Below are positions 6,797-12,444 of a stretch of 14,443 nucleotides of DNA, piece after piece. The position numbers and the translations under genes are program-made. The notes below the pieces were generated by a model. The model searched no databases. It worked only from the letters and a program-made list of their open reading frames with translations, and was not told where the DNA came from. Each line of letters opens with the position of its first letter. Positions within the stretch are counted from its first letter, which is position 1. The stretch is from Candidatus Pollutiaquabacter sp. (GTDB lineage: Bacteria > Bacteroidota > Bacteroidia > AKYH767-A > 2013-40CM-41-45): assembly GCA_903854075.1 (NCBI GenBank), contig CAINVI010000101.1:1-14443 (forward strand), read 5' to 3'.

Positions 6797-8011
6797 TTAT
6801 ATCCCGTAAAATTTACGGGCATTGCTAACCATAATATCAAACTCCTCATTGTTGGGGGTTTCAGGTGTTGCGCCTTCAATAAATGTTCCTCCAACAACTC
6901 CGACATCGTTGGCAGCACTGCCGGGAAGTTGTTTAGGAAAAATATAAAACGAGCGCTTGACTTCCTGATTGGATGTTGTTTTCGCTTTTGAAAAATAAAC
7001 CAGTATCATCGATTGAAGATCAGCAGGAAGCTGATCGCGAAGCATGATCAAGTGTCCTTGAACAGGAACGACCTCCTTATCAGCATTCAATGCTCCGGCG
7101 CCCAGTCCGGAACAATCAAAAATCAGCAAAGAAGAAACAGAAGCATAGTTGTCTACCTTACCTTGTTCAAAGGTGACTTTATCCTGAAGATGATTTTTCA
7201 ATGACTCCATCATAACGGCGGTGTCCATAAATATTCCATCGTCGTAGGAAACCATATTTCGCTGGGTACCATTTCCAAAATCGAGGACTACATCTTTTGC
7301 TGGTTGCATGACTTTACCAACATAAGGTTCCAGACCGGATTCACTGCGGTTTTCAAAATAAGCAGGCATGACTTTGGCGCCGGCCGGAAAATGAGGATGT
7401 TTTCCTTGAGCCACTTCTGCATAGAAACGATACGCATCGATACCGATACGGTCAATCAACGGTTGCAGCTCCGGGTTGTTGTCCATGGATACCGGCGCTA
7501 AAAGTCCACCGGCATTGTGTGATGTCAAATTATCAAATGAAACGGCCTTCACCGTCACAGATGTATATCCACGCTGAAGAAGTTCATAGGCCGTGAAGAG
7601 TCCCATAACACCGGCACCAATTACAACTACAGGAGCATCTTTTTTAATGGCCTTTCCCTTTTCGGAATCCATCGCCAGTTGAACTACATACTTGGCAGAG
7701 CCCGGTGCTAGTGTCCAACCGCTGCCACCGTGTCCGTAGTTATGTACGATCAGTTGGTCGGCAATAGTTTCTAGGCTCATGTTAGGAGTACCACGACGCA
7801 TTGGCCGGTAACAATGAATGCGCTCTCCAAGATAAGCAGTATCTAATCGTGGAGGAGTTATCCTACGTACTTCGGGCTCACCAGCCAATCCGTTTTGCTT
7901 ATTAAAATTGCATCCAACCAAAGCAATAGCGCCGGTGGTCAGCGCAAGTGACGAAATAAAGTCGCGGCGATTGAGGGGGGAGGTAAAATAGTTGGTGTGT
8001 TTCTTTTTCAC
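6797..8011 (-). CDS. exported FAD-dependent oxidoreductase with circularly permuted DAO (D-amino-acid-oxidase) fold
   Basis: The chosen start is GTG at 8011 (404 aa). An in-frame TTG at 8035 is possible, and no ATG precedes the signal. Residues 14-34 (NRRDFISSLALTTGAIALVGC) combine a twin-arginine motif with a lipobox, suggesting folded, FAD-loaded export via Tat and perhaps lipidation at Cys34. VVVIGAGVMGLFTAYELLQRG (Rossmann GxGxxG at 132-137) and HNAGGLLAP are DAO-family FAD-binding features. RPMR (69-72) and HNYGHGGSGWTLAPG (90-104), which close the C-terminus of ordinary DAO proteins, here come before the Rossmann motif. The protein ends shortly after VVGGTFIEG, just where a permuted copy should end. 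The RPxR arginine binds substrate carboxylate in D-amino-acid oxidase, so an amino acid or related amine is the likely substrate class. It appears to stand alone. Confidence 0.85.
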   Translation of the reverse strand: MKKKHTNYFTSPLNRRDFISSLALTTGAIALVGCNFNKQNGLAGEPEVRRITPPRLDTAYLGERIHCYRPMRRGTPNMSLETIADQLIVHNYGHGGSGWTLAPGSAKYVVQLAMDSEKGKAIKKDAPVVVIGAGVMGLFTAYELLQRGYTSVTVKAVSFDNLTSHNAGGLLAPVSMDNNPELQPLIDRIGIDAYRFYAEVAQGKHPHFPAGAKVMPAYFENRSESGLEPYVGKVMQPAKDVVLDFGNGTQRNMVSYDDGIFMDTAVMMESLKNHLQDKVTFEQGKVDNYASVSSLLIFDCSGLGAGALNADKEVVPVQGHLIMLRDQLPADLQSMILVYFSKAKTTSNQEVKRSFYIFPKQLPGSAANDVGVVGGTFIEGATPETPNNEEFDIMVSNARKFYGI

Positions 8012-8096
8012 TATTTTGTTTTTAATCCAAGGCAAAATACATTAAGAATTGTAATAATTAAATCCCAGATACGAGGTAGTTGATAAATTGTCAAGA

Positions 8097-8115
8097 TTGT
8101 TAAATCATTTAACAA
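8097..8115. promoter_or_regulatory. perfect AT-rich palindrome, operator candidate for the oxidoreductase gene
   Basis: TTGTTAAATCATTTAACAA has perfect 8-bp arms and a 3-base centre. It lies about 86 bp upstream of the GTG start of the FAD oxidoreductase and is not followed by a T-tract on either strand. Its size and symmetry fit a dimeric helix-turn-helix regulator. The regulator's identity cannot be told from this window. Confidence 0.45.
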
Positions 8116-8154
8116 ATTGATGGACAACCCGCAACCGAAATCAGGTAATTATAC

Positions 8155-8203
8155 AAGCAAGCCACGCATTAATTCGTGGCTTGACTATGCGAGTGGCTTG
8201 CTT
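8155..8203 (-). repeat. three-arm hairpin region (alternative stem-loops) after the lipoprotein gene
   Basis: One arm, AAGCAAGCCACG (8155-8166), can pair with either CGTGGCTTG (8175-8183; 9 bp, 8-base loop) or GTGGCTTGCTT (8193-8203; 11 bp, larger loop). The two pairings exclude each other. The region starts 16 bp after the stop of the minus-strand lipoprotein gene and may end or stabilise its transcript. No T-run follows on the minus strand, so a classical intrinsic terminator is doubtful. Confidence 0.5.
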
Positions 8204-8218
8204 ACGGAGTTGTTTTTA

Positions 8219-9043
8219 CTACCGTAGCGTGATGCTTCTGGTTTGGCTTCCTACCGTCACCGTGGCCTGATCATCGCAAGCGCCGGCACCAAAATCAATA
8301 GTACGCGTCAGTCCATTGGTAGGCGTGATGGCAATCGTTCCCGATCTGATCCAGAAACAAGAATTATCGCGCAACAGATTGGTGATGGTCATGGAAAAAG
8401 AATTACCGTTACTGTTGTTGCCGGACGCCGTTCCGTTGATCCGATATACATCGTTAGACCATAAAAAATCGCCAAAGCCCTGCGTCATCTCTCGATTCCG
8501 TGTACTGTTCCAGGCGCGCCAAAATCCATCAGAACGTGTCATTTTCATATTGGTCGCTACCACGGTCCAATTCATATTACCCGATCCATTTAATCCATTA
8601 TTCGTAATGGTGCGCACACCTTCAATACGGCGTCCATCGACATAAAAATTACTGAATGACATCGTATGTAAGGAGCCGGATACGAAATAACCTCCCGTAT
8701 AACTGATCGTGATACTACCCGAACGTGTTCGACCATCCGATCCTGTACATCCGTTACCAAAATCAATCGTGATGATATTGTTCAGCGTGTCGTGATTGAT
8801 AACTGCACAGCCGCTAAGATTGAATTGATTCGAAGCGGACGCTAGCCGCTGATTGACCGTTCCATCTTGTACAACTTGACCGAGCATATTATCCACATCG
8901 TTGGAAACCGATTCGAAAATGCCGGTGTCGTATCCAAGTGTGTCGTCCATATCATTATCACGGTCCTTACGGCATCCGTTTACAATAAACATGACAGCTA
9001 TCAGGAGGATAGCAGGTGCAATAGAAGTGATTTTGCGTTTCAT
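8219..9043 (-). CDS. lipoprotein with repeated IDFG module, unknown function
   Basis: This 274-aa protein has a lipoprotein signal (lipobox IVNGC, Cys24) followed by an acidic linker (RKDRDNDMDDT). The mature part is Ser/Thr/Asn/Gly-rich and beta-like. A related segment occurs twice: ITIDFGNGCTGSDGRTRSGSI (about 91-111) and RTIDFGAGACDDQATVTVG (from 247). Each is preceded by a Cys-containing strand (SGCAVI and NSCFWI), suggesting two similar modules each closed by a disulfide. I recognise the general type, a Bacteroidota hypothetical lipoprotein, but no named family or function. It is probably on the outer membrane or cell surface. The ATG at 9043 is fixed by the signal peptide. The gap to the YceI gene is 190 bp, so it is probably an independent gene. 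Confidence 0.8.
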   Translation of the reverse strand: MKRKITSIAPAILLIAVMFIVNGCRKDRDNDMDDTLGYDTGIFESVSNDVDNMLGQVVQDGTVNQRLASASNQFNLSGCAVINHDTLNNIITIDFGNGCTGSDGRTRSGSITISYTGGYFVSGSLHTMSFSNFYVDGRRIEGVRTITNNGLNGSGNMNWTVVATNMKMTRSDGFWRAWNSTRNREMTQGFGDFLWSNDVYRINGTASGNNSNGNSFSMTITNLLRDNSCFWIRSGTIAITPTNGLTRTIDFGAGACDDQATVTVGSQTRSITLR

Positions 9044-9233
9044 AAGACTAACATTTAAAATTACGCTGTTTGACGTGGCCGGTAATCTTTGGTTTAATAA
9101 CCCTTTTCAAAAAATGTTAAAGTCGTAATGGTTGCTTGGGGTTCGTCTAACCGTTTTCATTCGAAGAAGTAACGACTATTTTTTCAACTAACTTTTACAT
9201 TGATTTAAAAACGTCGAAAATTGTGTCCTGCTC

Positions 9234-9848
9234 TCAGGCATCTTCTTTAGCACAAACGATATTTATATTCAACACTATTTCATTCAGAATAAACCAGTCT
9301 TTTTCCGAACCACGCTTACCCGCTGCGCCGTATTCGATACCATACAACGTACGGTCGACAGTGACCACAGCAGAAATTCGACGTCCGCTTTCTGTATCCT
9401 CGGACTTCGCGGTGAAGGTGATCGGATTTTCCTTGTCCTTTATTTTCATCGTGCCGGTCACTTCATAAGCACCTTCACCAAGGGCCTTTACATTAGTAAT
9501 CACAAAACCGGCTGTGGGGTATTTATTCACTTCAAAAAAGTCCTCATTACCGATATGCTCAATGAAATAGCGATTATCGGCGGTGTCGGTGATATCCGTA
9601 ACGGTTATGGATTTCATGTCCGCTTCGAACATTCCGCCAATGAGCTCACCTCCCTGAAATTTTACCTCCGCTTTGCTCAACTGTATTTTCCCCATGTGAA
9701 CGTCACTAACACTTTTACCACTCCAGCCTACTTCGCTGTTATTTATATCCACAGCAGGAACAACGACCCGGTAGCGATTATAAAGAAACCAGCCGGCGGT
9801 GGCGGCTATTACAACTACAAACAGCAAAAGTATTTTGTTACGTCTCAT
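9234..9848 (-). CDS. YceI-family lipocalin-like protein, membrane-anchored
   Basis: This 204-aa protein has an N-terminal hydrophobic segment (about 6-23, ILLLFVVVIAATAGWFLY) preceded by MRRNK. It has no lipobox, so it is either a signal anchor or a cleaved signal. Residues 30-200 form a YceI domain. Typical features are SEVGWSGKS, HMGKIQLSKAEVKFQGGELIGG, FEADMKSI, IEHIGNEDFFEVNKYPTAGFVIT, YEVTGTMKIKDKENPITF and VDRTLYGIEYG. YceI proteins form an extended lipocalin-like barrel that binds long isoprenoids such as ubiquinone precursors; the ligand here (menaquinone or polyprenoid) is not deducible. It probably acts in the periplasm. The ATG at 9848 is supported by the hydrophobic leader. No partner gene such as a cytochrome b561 is adjacent. 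Confidence 0.93.
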   Translation of the reverse strand: MRRNKILLLFVVVIAATAGWFLYNRYRVVVPAVDINNSEVGWSGKSVSDVHMGKIQLSKAEVKFQGGELIGGMFEADMKSITVTDITDTADNRYFIEHIGNEDFFEVNKYPTAGFVITNVKALGEGAYEVTGTMKIKDKENPITFTAKSEDTESGRRISAVVTVDRTLYGIEYGAAGKRGSEKDWFILNEIVLNINIVCAKEDA

Positions 9849-9910
9849 GATTTATAATTTATGACGGTGAAATTAATAAAAATACATTTTGCTCAAATCG
9901 GCAGGTAAAA

Positions 9911-9932
9911 ACGTTTATATTGACGTTTATTG
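9911..9932. repeat. short tandem direct repeat upstream of the YceI gene
   Basis: ACGTTTATATTG (9911-9922) is followed directly by ACGTTTATTG (9923-9932), two copies differing by a two-base deletion. It lies 63-84 bp upstream of the YceI start codon on the minus strand, so a regulatory role is possible, but chance in AT-rich DNA is also plausible. Confidence 0.3.
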
Positions 9933-9977
9933 AATTTGAACGCCTTGCCTTCTGTTCTTGAAAAAATAAACTCCTTT

Positions 9978-10199
9978 CTACAATTGGTCTATCTTAAATA
10001 CTTTTGGAGGCTTATTGTTTTGTGGATTATAAACGATGCCTCTTAGTGAATTTACCTTCGGGAGTGTCGCCAAGACAGTATTGGATACGCCATCAATAAC
10101 AGAAAGATTCTGACTTCCTGCATTCGGTACATAATTTTAATTGCTGCTGCTATTGTAGCAATGCACAGTTGAAGTAGCGCCCACCGGCTTACTCAATAT
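9978..10199 (-). pseudogene. remnant of a YVTN-type beta-propeller gene
   Basis: Reading 10199 to 9978 on the minus strand gives 73 codons in one frame, broken by TAA at 10139-10137 and closed by TAG at 9980-9978. Before the internal stop is PVGATSTVHCYNSSSN; after it comes NYVPNAGSQNLSVIDG and then VSNTVLATLPKVNSLRGIVYN. This is the YVTN propeller repeat pattern (YVTNxGSxxVSVIDxxTNTVxATIPVGxxPxGIxYNPxNNK), with the stop exactly where a Lys codon is usual. There is no ATG and no signal peptide, and the piece covers only about one and a half blades, so it is a decayed fragment. Such proteins are secreted propellers of mostly unknown function. A sequencing error cannot explain the missing rest of the gene. 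Confidence 0.62.
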
Positions 10200-10420
10200 A
10201 TTCTTTGACGAGCACAGTTTTTGAATCTAAAACGGGAAACAACTCGTTTCTTAATATCCGATATTGACATTGATGTAGTAGATAGTAAAGTGTCATTTTA
10301 TTATTTCCACAAGAATGTGTTTATATTCAACTCCCTCATTCATACAATAATTGATACTTCACGACTTACTTGGCAGTCTATAAGCAAAATCGCCTTCCCT
10401 TACCAATACGTAAACGAAAC
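10200..10420. other. AT-rich gap before the secreted propeller gene, no gene seen
   Basis: I find no protein-like frame, RNA fold or repeat here. A plus-strand frame running through 10221-10424 has no signal peptide or recognisable motif. A promoter for the gene at 10421 must lie here, but I could not find a convincing TTTG / TAnnTTTG pair. Confidence 0.4.
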
Positions 10421-11869
10421 ATGAAAACCCTTCAAAATATTTTTGTCCATGTACTACTACTTTCAAGCATTATGGCTGCCACTGCCCAGACCGGCTGGAA
10501 CAACGGCGGCGGCAATGCCGGAAGAAACGGTTACGCTGCTACCGCTGGGCCCTTGACAGATAGTGTGCTTTGGCAAGTGAACACACCTGGTTTTTTCGGC
10601 TCGCCCTTATTCATAGAGGGAGACAAACTGGTCACCATGCGGTTCCGGAGTCCGACAGACGCTCCTGTTGAGTGTTATAATTTGTTTAACGGTTCTTTAC
10701 TATGGAGTGCCGATGTGACCGGCTCCACCGGACGTTCATTGCCGGTGGGTTTTCGTGACCAAAAAGTTTACGTGGTGCACTATACCGATAACATGAACGA
10801 TTCTTTGTTTGCACTTGATGCAAACACCGGTAACAGGCTTTGGGCGGCCAATTTAACTGTCGCACCCTATATCACTTCAACAGCTGTTTTCGACTCGGCT
10901 GGTTATCTCTACATTGAGGGTAATCAAAAAATGTACAAAATTGATCCGCAGAACGGACAACAAATCTGGCAGACACCCTCTATCCCTATGGCCTCTGGTA
11001 GCGGAGAAATGGCCATCAACAACAGTACGGGCAGAGGATACACGTTAGAGAATATCGGTGGCGTTTCATATGTATGGACCATCAACCTTGCAACAGGTGC
11101 CAAGTTGTACAACCGTGCGGTTCCCGATCTGCAACCGGGTGGCAATGTTCCGCAGTCCGCGTTGATGGTAGGCGGCAATGGAATTATTTATGTTCAACTG
11201 ACAGAAGACAATATAGCTGCGCTTTCGGACAACGGTACGCAGCTTTCCTTGTTATGGCAGACCAAAATACAAGGTAATTGTCCTTTTAGTCTTATGTGTA
11301 CAGGTTCTGATGGTTCTGTATATGTGCCTTCCAATGGTAAAGTACTACGCTTGGATCCTTTGGCAGGTACGATACTGGATTCCTCCCAGAGCATCACGCA
11401 AGGTGGCTTTTATATCCTACGTGCATCAGCTACCGACAACGGATTGATTTATGTGACGACCGGAGAAGATTACGTGTATGCTTTTGATTTGAATTTGAAT
11501 TTGGTTTGGTCTGACTATGTGCCCGTCACGAATACTAGTGGGGTTTGTATTGCTCCCAACGGACTGATCGCTGTTTCAGGTAGCCAGGTTGTCAAAGTAT
11601 ATACACCCAATCCATCCACAAGCACGGAGAGCGCGACAGCGGTATTGGCGTCCATCTCACCAAACCCTGCAACTTCTTTCGTTCGGTTGGATACAAAAAA
11701 AGACATGTCCGGCAAACAGGTGATTATCATCGATGCAACCGGAAGAAGTGTATTCCAACAAAAACTCTCCGGTTTCTCTTCCACCATCGATATCAGCGAA
11801 CTGCCGGCCGGTATCTATTGGTTGGTAATCGAAGGTGCAACTACCGGCAGCAGACTCATCAAAAAATGA
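10421..11869 (+). CDS. T9SS-secreted PQQ-like beta-propeller protein
   Basis: The protein is 482 aa from the ATG at 10421; an upstream in-frame start at 10370 would place 17 basic or polar residues before the signal peptide. The signal peptide is about residues 1-23 (cut after ATAQ). WNNGGGNAGRNGYAATAGP opens the mature protein, as in many secreted PQQ-like propellers. Blade signatures follow: LFNGSLLWSAD, LDANTGNRLWAANL, IDPQNGQQIWQT, NLATGAKLYN and LDPLAGTILDSS. About residues 405-482 form a type-A T9SS sorting domain (SISPNPATSFVRLD, GRSVFQQKL, ISELPAGIYWLVIEG, SRLIKK), so the protein is exported through the Por secretion system and attached or released at the surface. No catalytic residues are evident; binding or scaffold roles are as likely as PQQ enzyme activity. 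Confidence 0.87.
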   Translation: MKTLQNIFVHVLLLSSIMAATAQTGWNNGGGNAGRNGYAATAGPLTDSVLWQVNTPGFFGSPLFIEGDKLVTMRFRSPTDAPVECYNLFNGSLLWSADVTGSTGRSLPVGFRDQKVYVVHYTDNMNDSLFALDANTGNRLWAANLTVAPYITSTAVFDSAGYLYIEGNQKMYKIDPQNGQQIWQTPSIPMASGSGEMAINNSTGRGYTLENIGGVSYVWTINLATGAKLYNRAVPDLQPGGNVPQSALMVGGNGIIYVQLTEDNIAALSDNGTQLSLLWQTKIQGNCPFSLMCTGSDGSVYVPSNGKVLRLDPLAGTILDSSQSITQGGFYILRASATDNGLIYVTTGEDYVYAFDLNLNLVWSDYVPVTNTSGVCIAPNGLIAVSGSQVVKVYTPNPSTSTESATAVLASISPNPATSFVRLDTKKDMSGKQVIIIDATGRSVFQQKLSGFSSTIDISELPAGIYWLVIEGATTGSRLIKK

Positions 11870-11914
11870 TTGGTCATGATTTCGTGGTGAAACCGGACAT
11901 GAAAACTTTGACTC

Positions 11915-11940
11915 GTTTGTAATTTAAACATCCTACAAAC
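11915..11940 (+). terminator. weak hairpin after the propeller gene
   Basis: GTTTGTA (11915-11921) and TACAAAC (11934-11940) form a 7-bp AT-rich stem with a 12-base loop, 46 bp after the propeller gene's stop. Only a short, interrupted T-run (TTTCAACTTT) follows. It may act as a weak terminator. Confidence 0.3.
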
Positions 11941-12026
11941 TTTCAACTTTAGTTCTAACAAGAATGGCCTGGAAGTGGAGTCCTGGCTACAAATTTTTAG
12001 ACAGCTTCACCATTGGTGCGAAAGCC

Positions 12027-12051
12027 GCACCCTTCGGCAAGCTCAGGGTGC
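12027..12051 (+). repeat. TTCGRCAAGCTCAG-type palindromic repeat, copy 1
   Basis: GCACCCT (12027-12033) and AGGGTGC (12045-12051) flank the core TCGGCAAGCTC. The outer arms pair perfectly (7 bp) while the core is kept in all three copies. It is one of three copies within 165 bp. The type is a familiar extragenic repeat of many genomes, including Bacteroidota. Confidence 0.75.
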
Positions 12052-12112
12052 TGGAAGAAAGAGAACGTCTCATTGCGAGAAACAGAAGCAGTGCAAACTG
12101 AGCGGTATAACC

Positions 12113-12135
12113 GGCGCTTCGACAAGCTCAGCGCC
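12113..12135 (+). repeat. TTCGACAAGCTCAG-type palindromic repeat, copy 2
   Basis: GGCGCT (12113-12118) and AGCGCC (12130-12135) flank the core TCGACAAGCTC. The core differs from copy 1 by one base, while the stem bases are different but still pair. This compensatory change points to selection or replication of the hairpin rather than of the exact sequence. Confidence 0.75.
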
Positions 12136-12165
12136 CGAATCAAATAAGGAAAGCATGACGACAAA

Positions 12166-12190
12166 GCACCCTAAGCTTGTCGAAGGGTGC
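12166..12190 (-). repeat. TTCGACAAGCTCAG-type palindromic repeat, copy 3 (inverted)
   Basis: This copy is in inverted orientation. On the minus strand it reads GCACCCT, core TCGACAAGCTT, AGGGTGC, with the same outer arms as copy 1 and a one-base change (C to T) at the core edge. Copies 2 and 3 face each other, so copy 3 could also pair over a longer range with copy 1 or 2. Confidence 0.75.
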
Positions 12191-12198
12191 GATCTTAA

Positions 12199-12322
12199 AG
12201 TTTCAGAAACAGAAACAGCACCAGTGAACAGTAAGTGTCAGAAACAGTGCAAAGTGAACAGGCCTATTAAAACAAAAACAGCGTAAGCGTCCAGCTGTTC
12301 GCTGTTCACTTACACTGTTTCT
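12199..12322. repeat. cluster of GAAACAG / GTGAACAG words with a 22-bp inverted repeat
   Basis: Variants of CAGAAACAG and AGTGAACAG recur at 12203-12230 and 12239-12261, with a related copy earlier at 12078-12096 (GAGAAACAGAAGCAGTGCAA). The arm at 12240-12261 (AGAAACAGTGCAAAGTGAAC plus AG) is nearly the reverse complement of 12302-12322, with a one-base gap and a mismatch, separated by 40 bases. A long imperfect hairpin or a degenerate repeat element is likely. Function is unknown. Confidence 0.5.
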
Positions 12323-12390
12323 TGCACTTAAACGCTCCCCTTCTTTACAGAAGTTGCAACAGATATTTCAACTTTTATTGATTTAAAATG

Positions 12391-12420
12391 AAAAAAGGGA
12401 CAAGTTCGTGACCTGTCCCT
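12391..12420 (-). terminator. intrinsic terminator of the double-LamG gene
   Basis: On the minus strand AGGGACA (12420-12414) pairs with TGTCCCT (12402-12396). The stem can be extended past one mismatch, and it is followed by an unbroken T-run (complement of A12391-12396). It lies about 25 bp after the gene's stop codon. The plus-strand side has only CTTTAAAATTT, so it works mainly for the minus strand. Confidence 0.88.
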
Positions 12421-12444
12421 CTTTAAAATTTCAAAATTGATTTT

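Larger units (their letters stand above)
11870..12444. other. 575-bp gene-free region between convergent T9SS cargo genes
   Basis: Both flanking genes point into this stretch. It holds the weak hairpin, three palindromic repeats, the GAAACAG word cluster and the terminator of the LamG gene. A 103-codon plus frame at 11975-12286 owes its residues (LRQAQG, KLVEG) to the repeats, a known source of spurious predictions. I see no RNA gene. It looks like a dump for extragenic repeats where transcription ends from both sides. Confidence 0.6.

Noticed and set aside
8243..9128. Several plus-strand frames opposite the 274-aa lipoprotein gene
   Set aside because: They are antisense shadows; the minus-strand frame has a proper lipoprotein signal and protein-like repeats.
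10221..10424. 67-codon plus frame before the propeller gene
   Set aside because: No recognisable motif or signal peptide, very AT-rich, and it overlaps the true start of the next gene in another frame.
11975..12286. 103-codon plus-strand open frame
   Set aside because: Its residues LRQAQG and KLVEG arise from translation of the palindromic repeats, the start has no support, and the rest is Lys/Thr/Gln-rich with no domain.
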